A stretch of DNA of 42,174 nt from Rhodospirillales bacterium (GTDB lineage Bacteria > Pseudomonadota > Alphaproteobacteria > Rhodospirillales > Casp-alpha2), in NCBI GenBank assembly GCA_013203955.1, contig JABMOY010000235.1, forward strand, positions 1 to 42,174, written 5' to 3'. The notes under the pieces were generated by a model. That model was not told the origin of the DNA, did no database searches, and saw only the letters and a list, made by a program, of their open reading frames with translations. Shown here one piece after another: positions 1 to 7,564 of the stretch; within the stretch, counting starts at the first letter, position 1, and each line of letters opens with the position of its first letter. Both the position numbers and the translations under genes were made by a program.

Positions 1-48
1 CGGTCGATGCAACACTTTATCTTAAACGCAAAGATGGAGTGTCTGCAG

Positions 49-280
49 ATGAAGCAAAGATATCGTCGAGGGTTCAGTACGGCAGAGAAGGCGGAGTTGT
101 GGGACCGCTGGCAGCGGCGGGGTCGAGCCCTGCTAAAGAGCAACAAGTCTCGAAATCCCGGTTCCCGGTCCAAACGATAATCCGGCGGAGGACCAGCTTC
201 TTATCTAGGTGGACCCCGGCGGCGAAGGTCTGGCCTGACCTTCTCAATCGCCGCAGTTGAAAGTCTCTTTCGCGCCATGT
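49..280 (+). pseudogene. IS30-type transposase N-terminal relic
   Basis: The reading frame opened by the ATG at 49 gives a peptide containing FSTAEKAELWDRWQR, which matches the helix-turn-helix start of IS30-family transposases. It then loses similarity and stops at 178-180 after 43 codons. In another frame, around 200-270, the translation contains GGPRRRRSGLTF, which resembles the next conserved stretch of those transposases (GGI-P-RRRS-L-LTL). The relic therefore seems to carry at least one frameshift plus premature stops, and all of the catalytic DDE domain is gone. No terminal inverted repeats were recognised. It lies directly upstream of the multicopper oxidase gene. The N-terminal match is clear; the second segment is inferred. 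Confidence 0.6.
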
Positions 281-317
281 ACTTTACCCTCCGATCTGGT
301 GCTCAAGTATATTTTAT

Positions 318-1742
318 ATGATTTCAAGAAGGCATTTTTTAGGCACCGGCACTGGCGCGCTGGGGGCGGCGATGCTGCTCCCCGGCTGGTCCGTGGCCGT
401 CGCCGAAGCCGCCGAAAACGCAGCCCGCCTGCTTATCGAGCCGAAACCCGGCCTGGCTCCGTTGGCCGGTGCCGAGGCGCCAAGCGTTCCCATCTGGGGA
501 TATGGGGGCCATGTGCCGGGGCCGGTTATCCGGGTAAAACGCGGTTCGACCATCCGGGCGCGGCTAAAAAACAGTCTCGATCAGCCGACGACGGTGCATT
601 GGCACGGCATCCGCATCGACAACGCCATGGACGGGGTGGCGGGGCTGACCCAGGACGCCATCAGGCCGGGCGAGACCTTCGATTACACCTTCACCGTGCC
701 CGACGCCGGAACGTTTTGGTATCACCCCCACAACCGGTCCTGGGAACAGGTGGCGCGCGGGCTTTACGGGCTTTTAATCGTCGACGAAGACATCCCCCCC
801 GCCGTTGACCGCGACATCCCCTTCATCGCCGACGATTGGCTGTTGGGCAAAGACGGCAAAATCGATGAAAGAAGCATGGGCCATTTCGGCCAATGGACGC
901 ACGGCGGCAGGCTCGGCAACTGGCTGACCGTCAACGGTCTGACCGATCCGGAAATTCCCGTCCTGGCTGGGGAACGCATCCGGCTCAGGCTCGTCAACTC
1001 TGCCAATGCCCGTATCCTCGCCTTCGACTTCGGGGAACTACGCACTCAAATCTTGGCGCTCGACGGTCAACCGGTCGAAAAAACAGAGTTCCTTTCGGGC
1101 GGCATTACCCTGGCGCCGGCGCAGCGGGCCGACCTGATCATCGATATCGTAGGCAAAGCGGGTAGCAAAATTCCGGTTATGGAGGTATCCACCCGCGACC
1201 GCATCAAAGCCGCCCAATTCGTTATTTCCGAAAAACCGCCGTTGCGTAATGCCCCGCCCGCCGAGCCCGCCATCCTGGAGGCCAATACCCTTCTCCGCCC
1301 GCCCAAGACGGACGGCGCCCAGCACATCGATCTGGTCATGGAAGGCGGCGCCATGGGGGGCTTAAGCCAAGGCACAATCGACGGCAAGACGCTGACCATT
1401 CAGGAGTTGGTGGACAAGAAGCTTGTCTGGGCGTTTAACGGGGCGCTGGGCATGCAGAAAGAACCGCTGGCGCGCATAAAACGTGGCCGCACGGCGGTGA
1501 TCAACATGGTCAACCGCACCGCCTTTCCCCACGCCATGCACCTGCACGGCTATCACTTCCGGGTCGTCGAACGGGGCGGCAAGCCCGTTTATGGGGCGCC
1601 CTGGCGGGACACCGAACTGGTCGATGTCGACGAGCAGGTGCGCATCGCCTTCATCGCCGAGAACCCCGGCAAATGGCTGTTTCACTGCCACATGCTCGAA
1701 CACACGGCGGCCGGCATGGTGACCTGGATCGACGTCGCTTAG
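318..1742 (+). CDS. Tat-exported multicopper oxidase
   Basis: This 474-residue protein is a three-cupredoxin-domain multicopper oxidase of the laccase/CueO/SpoIID-like type, which oxidises a substrate (phenol, metal ion or similar) and reduces O2 to water in the periplasm. The N-terminus SRRHFLGTG followed by a hydrophobic stretch is a twin-arginine signal. Copper ligands are visible as HWHG (residues 94-97), WYHPH (about 134-138), HLHGYHF (408-414) and HCHMLEHTAAGM (456-467), so the T1 site and the trinuclear cluster are complete. No Met-rich insert typical of CueO is seen, so a cuprous-oxidase role is not indicated. No good ribosome-binding site precedes the ATG, but the Tat motif supports this start. 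The gene stands alone, between an IS30 relic and a convergent MAPEG gene. The natural substrate cannot be read from sequence. Confidence 0.9.
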   Translation: MISRRHFLGTGTGALGAAMLLPGWSVAVAEAAENAARLLIEPKPGLAPLAGAEAPSVPIWGYGGHVPGPVIRVKRGSTIRARLKNSLDQPTTVHWHGIRIDNAMDGVAGLTQDAIRPGETFDYTFTVPDAGTFWYHPHNRSWEQVARGLYGLLIVDEDIPPAVDRDIPFIADDWLLGKDGKIDERSMGHFGQWTHGGRLGNWLTVNGLTDPEIPVLAGERIRLRLVNSANARILAFDFGELRTQILALDGQPVEKTEFLSGGITLAPAQRADLIIDIVGKAGSKIPVMEVSTRDRIKAAQFVISEKPPLRNAPPAEPAILEANTLLRPPKTDGAQHIDLVMEGGAMGGLSQGTIDGKTLTIQELVDKKLVWAFNGALGMQKEPLARIKRGRTAVINMVNRTAFPHAMHLHGYHFRVVERGGKPVYGAPWRDTELVDVDEQVRIAFIAENPGKWLFHCHMLEHTAAGMVTWIDVA

Positions 1743-1752
1743 AAGAGCGCTC

Positions 1753-2163
1753 TCAATAGCCGACGATCTGCCAGAAGATAATGAGGTTACCGGCCCAGCC
1801 GATGGCAAACGTCAGCGTCCGGCCCCACGGGACGCCCGCCGTATGCAGCACGATCTGGCCGAGGCGGGCCCAAAAGAACATGCGCGCCCCCAATGCCGTC
1901 ATCTCATTAGCCGCCCCGGTCAACGCCGCCACGATCACCAGCACCGCGAACGGCGCCAGGTTCTCCACCAGATTCATGTGCGCCCGGTAAAGCCGCCGCG
2001 CCCACTCGGGCATCCCGTCGTAGCTGGGCACCGGATAGCTGACCATGTTGACCAACCCAAAGGTCTTGATCGCGGTCAGCACATAAGGCACCCACATCAG
2101 GATGCAGATGAAGGCCGAATAAACCAACAGGCGAATGTCGACCGTCATGGCGATTTGTTTCAT
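1753..2163 (-). CDS. MAPEG family membrane protein
   Basis: This small integral membrane protein of about 136 residues has four hydrophobic segments and the MAPEG-type pattern in its middle (RRLYRAHMNLVENLAPFAVLV). MAPEG proteins include glutathione-dependent transferases and peroxidases as well as many bacterial members with no assigned reaction. Two in-frame ATGs lie close together, at 2169 and 2163. The AAAGGAG at 2172-2178 sits 8 nt before the second but only 2 nt before the first, so the start at 2163 is preferred. It follows the 3-hydroxyacyl-CoA dehydrogenase gene by about 30 bp on the same strand, so co-transcription is likely. It converges with the multicopper oxidase gene with only about 10 bp between the stop codons. 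Confidence 0.85.
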   Translation of the reverse strand: MKQIAMTVDIRLLVYSAFICILMWVPYVLTAIKTFGLVNMVSYPVPSYDGMPEWARRLYRAHMNLVENLAPFAVLVIVAALTGAANEMTALGARMFFWARLGQIVLHTAGVPWGRTLTFAIGWAGNLIIFWQIVGY

Positions 2164-2171
2164 AATCATGT

Positions 2172-2178
2172 CTCCTTT
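2172..2178 (-). promoter_or_regulatory. Ribosome-binding site of the MAPEG gene
   Basis: AAAGGAG on the minus strand lies 8 nt before the ATG at 2163 and only 2 nt before the upstream ATG at 2169, which decides for the shorter protein. Confidence 0.7.
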
Positions 2179-2196
2179 GTTGAACGTTTGCGTTAA

Positions 2197-3384
2197 CTAC
2201 AATAACCCAGCCTGATCAGCATAATACATCGGCCCGCCGCGATCGGGGGGGAAACCGTAGCCGAAAACCCAGATGACGTCGATATCGCCGGGCCGGAGCG
2301 CGATGCCTTCTTCCAGGATTTTTTTGCCTTCGTCGATCAAGGCATTGAGGCAGCGTTCGAGAATTTCTTCATCGCCGATATCGCGGCGGGTGATGCCGCG
2401 CTCTTCCGACAGGCCCAAGATGATTGCTTCGACCACGGGGTCTGAAATAGGCGCGCGGCTGCCTTCTTCATATTTGTACCAACCGGCGCCGGTTTTTTGC
2501 CCGAAGCGTCCTTGTTCGCAGAGTCTGTCGGCGATCGGCGACGTCGGCCCATCCGCCGGGTTCAATTTCGCGCGTTCTTGGCGGATGCGCCAACCGACGT
2601 CGAGCCCGGCAAGGTCGCCGACGGCGAACGGCCCCATTTTAAAGCCGAAATCCCGGATCACCCGGTCGACCTGTTCCGGCAACGCGCCTTCTTCCAGCAG
2701 CAATCCGGCTTGGTGGGTATAACGGTGATACATGCGGTTGCCGACGAAGCCGTCGCAGACGCCGACCAGGACGCCGACCTTGCCGAGCCGCTTCGATAAT
2801 GCCATTACCGTGGCAATTGTTTCAGCCGATGTTACCCTGCCACGGACGTTTTCCATCAGCCGCATGACGTGGGCGGGGCTGAAAAAATGGGTGCCGATGA
2901 CTTTATCAGGGCGCGCCGTTGCGGCGGCGATATCGTTGATGTCCAGGGTCGAGGTGTTGGTGGCGAGGATGGCTTCGGGCTTGCAGACTTTATCCAACGC
3001 GCCAAAAACCTGTTTTTTTAGTTCCAGGTCTTCGAACACCGCCTCGATAACGATGTCGGCGTCCTTGAGATCGGCGATGTCGTCGGTGCCGCTGATCAGG
3101 CCCAGACAGGTTCCCATTCCGGCCTCGGTGATGCGCCCCCGCTTGACCGCCCCGGCGCAGGTTTTGGTGATGCGGCTTAAGCCTTTTTCCAACACGGCCC
3201 CATCTGTTTCGTAAATCCGCACAGGAATGCTGGCCTCCCCGAAACACATGGCGATGCCGCTACCCATAGTGCCGCAACCGATAACGCCCGCCGATTTGAT
3301 GGGCTTGGGAATCGTTTTCCCCGACACATCCGGGATGTCATAGGCCTGGTTTACGGCGGCCAGGACATGGTCATTAGCTTCCAT
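2197..3384 (-). CDS. 3-hydroxyacyl-CoA dehydrogenase, stand-alone core
   Basis: This 395-residue NAD-dependent dehydrogenase of fatty-acid beta-oxidation is expected to oxidise L-3-hydroxyacyl-CoA to 3-ketoacyl-CoA. The Rossmann dinucleotide motif is GVIGCGTMGSGIAM (about 33-46). The catalytic His-Glu pair falls in HFFSPAHVMRLMENV (H166, E178, with the usual 12-residue spacing). The two C-terminal 3HCDH domains follow, including GDLAGLDVGWRIR and GFPPDRGGPMYYAD. The sequence resembles FadB/FadJ-type multifunctional enzymes rather than the ~280-residue single enzymes, yet the N-terminal enoyl-CoA hydratase domain is absent. The first ~25 residues look like the interdomain linker. It also ends right after GGPMYYAD, where FadJ-type proteins usually run on for about 40 residues. 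It is divergent from the amidohydrolase gene and upstream of the MAPEG gene. Active-site residues are intact, so activity is plausible. Confidence 0.85.
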   Translation of the reverse strand: MEANDHVLAAVNQAYDIPDVSGKTIPKPIKSAGVIGCGTMGSGIAMCFGEASIPVRIYETDGAVLEKGLSRITKTCAGAVKRGRITEAGMGTCLGLISGTDDIADLKDADIVIEAVFEDLELKKQVFGALDKVCKPEAILATNTSTLDINDIAAATARPDKVIGTHFFSPAHVMRLMENVRGRVTSAETIATVMALSKRLGKVGVLVGVCDGFVGNRMYHRYTHQAGLLLEEGALPEQVDRVIRDFGFKMGPFAVGDLAGLDVGWRIRQERAKLNPADGPTSPIADRLCEQGRFGQKTGAGWYKYEEGSRAPISDPVVEAIILGLSEERGITRRDIGDEEILERCLNALIDEGKKILEEGIALRPGDIDVIWVFGYGFPPDRGGPMYYADQAGLL

Positions 3385-3487
3385 CGATTAAAATTTCCCC
3401 TGCCCCTTACTTTTTGCCTGTTTGCCGGGATTGTATACTATGATTTCTTGCTGGCCAGGAGCCGTCTAAAAATAGAGGGGCCCGAGG

Positions 3488-4630
3488 ATGGACTACAAGG
3501 TTATTTCCGCCGATTGCCATATCGACCTGCCTTGGTTGCCGGCCGATTTGTTTTCCGGCAACGCAACCGCCGCCTTCAAGGACCGCATGCCCTACGTCAC
3601 CGACGGCGAAAAAGGCCCGAAATGGGTCAGCAAGTCGGGCGCCCAGTTCGGGCTTCAGAACGGCATGGGCTCCGGCGGACGTGAGTATATCCCCGGACAA
3701 ATTCACCGCTCCGACCTGATGGCCGCCGAAGGACTCTATGACGACGGCAAGAAAGGCATCCGCCGGCTGACCGAGCCCGAACTCCGTATCAAGGATCAAG
3801 ACCGCGACGGCATCCAGGCGGAAGTGCTGTTCGGTATCCTCGGGGCCAGCATGCGGTTGGGCGACGCCGAGGCGGCCACCGAAATGATGCGCATCTACAA
3901 CGACTGGCTAGGCGATTTCTGCGACACCTACCCCGACCGCTTCGCCGGGCTCGCCGCCATTCCCAACCACGATATCCCGGCCGCCGTCGACGAGATTAGG
4001 CGCGTGGCTGCGCGCGGCAGCCTGCGGGGGTTGGAAGTGTCCAACACGCCCGACATGAACCCGCTTTACGATCCGATGTGGGAACCTTTGTGGAAAGCCG
4101 CCCACGATTGCGGGCTGCCCGTGCATTTCCACACCATCGGCACCAACCGGCCCGATTTTGACTCCATGCCGCCGTTGCAATCGCGCCAAGCCCATGCCGT
4201 CTACATCACCGGGTTCCAGTTGGGCATGTCACGGATTTTGATGGAAATTATCTACGGCGGTGCGCTGGAATCCTTCCCCGACCTCCGCATCGTCATCGCC
4301 GAAAGCGGCATCGGCTGGATTCCCTACATCTTGGACCGCATGGACCTGGAATGGGAAGAACAATACAAGGACCTGACCCTGACCATGAAGCCCAGCGACT
4401 ATTGGCACCGCCAGTGCAAGGCAACGTACCAAAGCGACACGGTGGGGCTCCGCCTGCTCGACGTTTTAGGCGAAGACAACATCATGTGGGGGTCCGATTT
4501 CCCGCACCCGGACGGCGTCTGGCCGGATTCACAGACCTTCATCGAAAATGAATTGGGCGACCTGCCGGAAAAAACCCGTCACAAGATCGTCTGCGGCAAC
4601 GCCGCCGAATTGTACGGCTTCAAGCTATAA
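3488..4630 (+). CDS. Amidohydrolase family 2 (TIM-barrel metal-dependent hydrolase)
   Basis: This 380-residue protein belongs to the ACMSD-like/amidohydrolase-2 group, whose members hydrolyse or decarboxylate small organic acids with one bound metal ion. Motifs seen are the strand-1 metal site SADCHIDLPW near the N-terminus, the mid-barrel HFHT histidine pair, the IAESGIGWIPYILDRMD segment, and the C-terminal catalytic aspartate in MWGSDFPHPDGVWPDS. The first motif is D-x-H rather than the classical H-x-H, as in many members of this subgroup, so the metal site may be non-standard. AGAGGGG at 3474-3480 precedes the ATG by 7 nt. The gene is divergent from the acyl-CoA dehydrogenase, which hints at a shared catabolic role, but the substrate is unknown. 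Confidence 0.85.
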   Translation: MDYKVISADCHIDLPWLPADLFSGNATAAFKDRMPYVTDGEKGPKWVSKSGAQFGLQNGMGSGGREYIPGQIHRSDLMAAEGLYDDGKKGIRRLTEPELRIKDQDRDGIQAEVLFGILGASMRLGDAEAATEMMRIYNDWLGDFCDTYPDRFAGLAAIPNHDIPAAVDEIRRVAARGSLRGLEVSNTPDMNPLYDPMWEPLWKAAHDCGLPVHFHTIGTNRPDFDSMPPLQSRQAHAVYITGFQLGMSRILMEIIYGGALESFPDLRIVIAESGIGWIPYILDRMDLEWEEQYKDLTLTMKPSDYWHRQCKATYQSDTVGLRLLDVLGEDNIMWGSDFPHPDGVWPDSQTFIENELGDLPEKTRHKIVCGNAAELYGFKL

Positions 4631-4638
4631 AACCTCAG

Positions 4639-4674
4639 AAAAAACCCGCCCCTGGGATTTAACCGGGGGCGGGT
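4639..4674 (-). terminator. Rho-independent terminator of the small secreted-protein gene
   Basis: A GC-rich stem pairs 4644-4652 (ACCCGCCCC) with 4666-4674 (GGGGCGGGT). On the minus strand a run of six Ts follows (A-run at 4639-4644 on the plus strand). That orientation terminates the gene at 4706-4960. The stem may also help stop the convergent amidohydrolase transcript, although the plus-strand side lacks a T-run. Confidence 0.8.
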
Positions 4675-4705
4675 CAATTAGGCGGTATCCATTAGACCGG
4701 AAGGT

Positions 4706-4960
4706 CTAGTGCTTGATACCGTATTTCTCCATCGTCTCGTGCAGGACCTTGATCGACTCGCCGTGTTTCTTGGCTTTGTGCAGCGCCATCCCTTTGGCGG
4801 CTGCGTCTTTGGCCATCGACATTTTTGCTTTATCCATCTTCGACATGGCGGCATTGATCTTCTTGACGTCCTTGGGACAATGACCGGCTTGGGCCGGTGT
4901 ACCGAAGCTGGCCAGGACAAATGCCCCGACGGCGACAGTCATAAGGGTTTTTTTGATCAT
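4706..4960 (-). CDS. Small secreted Lys/Met/His-rich protein of unknown function
   Basis: This 84-residue protein starts with a clear Sec signal (MIKKTLMTVAVGAFVLASFG, cleavage expected after PAQA). That leaves a mature peptide of about 60 residues, mostly helical and rich in Lys, Met, Ala and His (HCPKDVKKINAAMSKMDK, then MALHKAKKHGES). There is one cysteine at the mature N-terminus. A strong GGGAGGAA precedes the ATG, and a strong terminator lies downstream, so it looks like a well-expressed single-gene unit. I do not recognise the family. Met and His residues could bind copper, which would fit the multicopper oxidase 3 kb away, but this is only a guess. Confidence 0.75.
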   Translation of the reverse strand: MIKKTLMTVAVGAFVLASFGTPAQAGHCPKDVKKINAAMSKMDKAKMSMAKDAAAKGMALHKAKKHGESIKVLHETMEKYGIKH

Positions 4961-5154
4961 GAGTTCCTCCCATAAAATTTGATCAATCGAACATTTGGGT
5001 ATCCCGGAGAATAATGCAATTCTTATTTAGAACATTAGAATATCAAAATACGAGAACCGGCCCCGGCGGGGCAGCCGGGCCGAGACACCAGACGCCTGGA
5101 TGTATTACATGATCGGGAAATAAACGCGGTCAATAGCCAAGGAGGGCCAAATAC

Positions 5155-5571
5155 ATGAAATATCTGCACACCATGATCCGGGTTACCGACGTCGAGGCGA
5201 CGCTGGACTTCTTCAACAAACTGGGCCTGACCGAAACCCGGCGCAAGGACAGCGAGGCCGGGCGCTTTACCCTGATCTTCCTGGCCGCCGACGAGAGCCC
5301 GGATGCGGAAATCGAGCTGACCTACAACTGGGACCCGGAAGTTTATGATGGCGGGCGCAATTTCGGCCATCTGGCTTTCGCCGTCGATAATATCTATGAA
5401 GCCTGCCAAAAACTTCAGGACGGCGGCGTCACCATCAACCGACCGCCCCGCGACGGGCGCATGGCGTTCGTCCGCTCGCCCGACGGCATTTCCGTTGAAC
5501 TGCTGCAAAAGGGCGAGGCGCTGGCCCTGGAAGAACCCTGGAAGTCCATGGCAAGCACCGGCGAGTGGTAG
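5155..5571 (+). CDS. gloA: Lactoylglutathione lyase (glyoxalase I)
   Basis: Glyoxalase I converts the hemithioacetal of methylglyoxal and glutathione to S-lactoylglutathione in the cytoplasm. At 138 residues it has the usual bacterial length and two beta-alpha-beta-beta-beta units. The four metal ligands of the family are all visible: H5 (LHTMIRV), E54 (IELTYNWD), H72 (NFGHLAF) and E115 (ISVELLQ). Compared with E. coli GloA the only notable difference is a C-terminal extension of about 20 residues. AAGGAGG lies about 9 nt before the ATG. The next gene, an N-formylglutamate amidohydrolase homologue, starts within 30 bp, and a glutamate-cysteine ligase-like gene follows it, so all three may be co-transcribed around glutamyl/thiol metabolism. 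Confidence 0.92.
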   Translation: MKYLHTMIRVTDVEATLDFFNKLGLTETRRKDSEAGRFTLIFLAADESPDAEIELTYNWDPEVYDGGRNFGHLAFAVDNIYEACQKLQDGGVTINRPPRDGRMAFVRSPDGISVELLQKGEALALEEPWKSMASTGEW

Positions 5572-5599
5572 CGCTGTCTTTGTCGGCTATAATGCCTTC

Positions 5600-6409
5600 A
5601 TGGACGAGATTTCACGCTCAAGCGGAAACGCGGCGCCCCTGATCGACCCCAATGATCCGCCCGCCTTCGAGGTCATCAACGCCGAGGGTCAAGCACCCCT
5701 GCAATTGGTGTGCGACCACGCCAGCCGGGCCGTGCCGGCGGTACTGGGGGGCTTAGGGCTGGACGACAGCCATTTCGACAGACACATCGCTTATGACATC
5801 GGGGCCGGGGCGGTGACCCGGCTGCTGGCCGTGGACATGGACGCGCCGGCGGTTCTGGCCGGGTATTCCAGGCTGGTGATCGACCTCAACCGGCCGCCCG
5901 GGCATCCGCAATCGATCCCCGAGGCCAGCGACGGCACGCCTATCCCCGGCAACATAAATTTAGGCGAAGAGCCGAAGCTGCAACGGGTCGAAGAATTGTT
6001 CGAGCCCTATCACGACGCCATCCACCATTCCATGGCGCACCTGTGGCTGCGCGATATCCCGCCGGCGTTGTTTTCGATCCACAGCTTCACCCCCAATTAC
6101 GGCGACGAAGACCGGCCTTGGGACATCGGCGTGCTGTGGAACCGCGACCCCCGCATCGCCCTGCCGCTGATTGATAAGTTGGAGAAATTAGGCCTCAACG
6201 TCGGCGACAACCTGCCCTATTCGGGACGCGAGCTGGCCTATACCCTTAACCTGCACGGCGCGGCCGCGGGCTTGGCCAACTGCGTCGTCGAGATCAACCA
6301 AAACCAAGTCAGGGACCAGGAAGGCATCGAACGCTGGACCGGAATCTTAAGCGACGTCATGACCGAAATCATGGCCCGCGACGGCATCCACGAGGTCCAC
6401 GAGTATTAG
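5600..6409 (+). CDS. N-formylglutamate amidohydrolase family protein
   Basis: This 269-residue zinc-hydrolase-fold protein belongs to the N-formylglutamate amidohydrolase (HutG2-like) family. Family-typical segments are LVCDHASRAVP, SRLVIDLNRPPGHPQSIPEASDGTPIPGN, and FSIHSFTP, which contribute the metal-binding His/Asp residues. The frame is open further upstream into gloA, but MDEISRSSG at 5600 is the sensible start because it avoids an 80-codon overlap with gloA. No clear ribosome-binding site is seen there. The stop overlaps the start region of the YbdK-type ligase (TAG followed at once by GTG/ATG), so the two are translationally linked. No hut genes are near, so formylglutamate itself may not be the substrate; a hydrolase acting on other glutamyl or amide compounds is equally possible. 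Confidence 0.85.
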   Translation: MDEISRSSGNAAPLIDPNDPPAFEVINAEGQAPLQLVCDHASRAVPAVLGGLGLDDSHFDRHIAYDIGAGAVTRLLAVDMDAPAVLAGYSRLVIDLNRPPGHPQSIPEASDGTPIPGNINLGEEPKLQRVEELFEPYHDAIHHSMAHLWLRDIPPALFSIHSFTPNYGDEDRPWDIGVLWNRDPRIALPLIDKLEKLGLNVGDNLPYSGRELAYTLNLHGAAAGLANCVVEINQNQVRDQEGIERWTGILSDVMTEIMARDGIHEVHEY

Positions 6410-6411
6410 TG

Positions 6412-7548
6412 ATGGCCTACACCGAACCCCCCTTCACCATCGGCATCGAAGAAGAATACCTGTTGGTCGACAAGGAAACCCGGGACGTCGCCGGCGACCC
6501 GCCGGAAGCGTTGTTTGAAGCCTGTCAGGCCCGCATCAAAGGCCTAGTCGCCCACGAATTCCTGAAGGGCCAGATCGAAGTCAACACCGAGGTCTGCGCC
6601 ACCGTCGGGGACGCCCGCAAGAACTTGGGCGAGCTCCGCAGCATCGTCGCCGAGGTCGCCGGTCAATATGGGTTGGCGCCCATTGCGGCGTCGACGCATC
6701 CGTTTTCCCGCTGGCAGCATCAACCCCATACGGACAAGGAACGCTACAACGTCATTGCCCACGACCTGCAGACGGTGGTGCAAAGGCTGATGACCTGCGG
6801 CATGCACGTTCATGTCGGCATCGATGACGACGAACTTCGCATCGATCTGTTGAATCAAATTAGCTATTTCCTGCCGCATCTGTTGGCGTTCAGCACGTCG
6901 TCGCCGTTCTGGCAGGGCGAAGATACGGGGCTTAAATCATACCGCCTCAGCGTCTTCGACGAACTACCGCGCACCGGGCTTCCCAACACATTTGATTCCT
7001 GGCCGGAGTACCAGCGCCACGTCGATGCGCTCATCAGCGCCGGGTTGATTGAGGATGCGTCGAAGTTGTGGTGGGACGTGCGCCCCAGCGCCCGGTTTGC
7101 GACCCTGGAAATGCGGATCACCGATGTCTGCACCCGCATCGATGACGCGGTGGCCGTTAGCGCCTTGTTCATGTGTATCTTGCGCATGCTTTACCGGCTG
7201 AAGAAGAACAATCAGCGCTGGCGCCAATATGCGTCCATGCTGGTCGAGGAAAACCGGTGGCGGGCGCAGCGCTATGGCCTGGACCAAGGACTGGTCGATT
7301 TCGGCAAGGGTGAAATCGTTCCCTGCACGACCCTGTTGGACGAAATCCTTGAACTGGTTCGCGAAGACGCGGATGCCTTGGGTTGCGTCAAGGAGGTCGA
7401 ACACTTGCGGACGATCATGGAAACCGGCACCAGCGCCCACCGCCAGCTCGCGACCTATTCACTGGCGCTCAGTCGCGGCACCGAGCGCCAAGACGCCTTG
7501 GTCGAAGTCGTCGATATGTTGATTGAAGAAACCAAGGGGAGGGACTGA
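6412..7548 (+). CDS. YbdK-type carboxylate-amine ligase (glutamate-cysteine ligase 2 family)
   Basis: This 378-residue ATP-grasp-like enzyme of the GCS2 family starts with FTIGIEEEYLLVD, the hallmark of YbdK proteins. It also carries the conserved MTCGMHVHVGI and WWDVRPSARFATLEMRITDVC segments, which form the active site. E. coli YbdK has weak gamma-glutamylcysteine synthetase activity in vitro; its true role is unsettled. Translation may begin at GTG 6409 or ATG 6412, and the ATG is chosen. Both lie at or immediately after the stop of the upstream amidohydrolase gene, so coupling is expected. With gloA upstream, the cluster suggests formation, trimming or use of a glutamyl conjugate. Confidence 0.88.
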   Translation: MAYTEPPFTIGIEEEYLLVDKETRDVAGDPPEALFEACQARIKGLVAHEFLKGQIEVNTEVCATVGDARKNLGELRSIVAEVAGQYGLAPIAASTHPFSRWQHQPHTDKERYNVIAHDLQTVVQRLMTCGMHVHVGIDDDELRIDLLNQISYFLPHLLAFSTSSPFWQGEDTGLKSYRLSVFDELPRTGLPNTFDSWPEYQRHVDALISAGLIEDASKLWWDVRPSARFATLEMRITDVCTRIDDAVAVSALFMCILRMLYRLKKNNQRWRQYASMLVEENRWRAQRYGLDQGLVDFGKGEIVPCTTLLDEILELVREDADALGCVKEVEHLRTIMETGTSAHRQLATYSLALSRGTERQDALVEVVDMLIEETKGRD

Positions 7549-7564
7549 ACCAACGAGCCACGTT

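Noticed and set aside
3414-3439. Promoter TTGCCT ... TATACT before the amidohydrolase gene
   Set aside because: The -10-like box is good, but the spacing to the -35-like box is only 14 bp, so it was not listed.
4639-4674. Terminator for the amidohydrolase gene on the plus strand
   Set aside because: The T-run is on the minus-strand side only, so it is assigned to the small secreted-protein gene.
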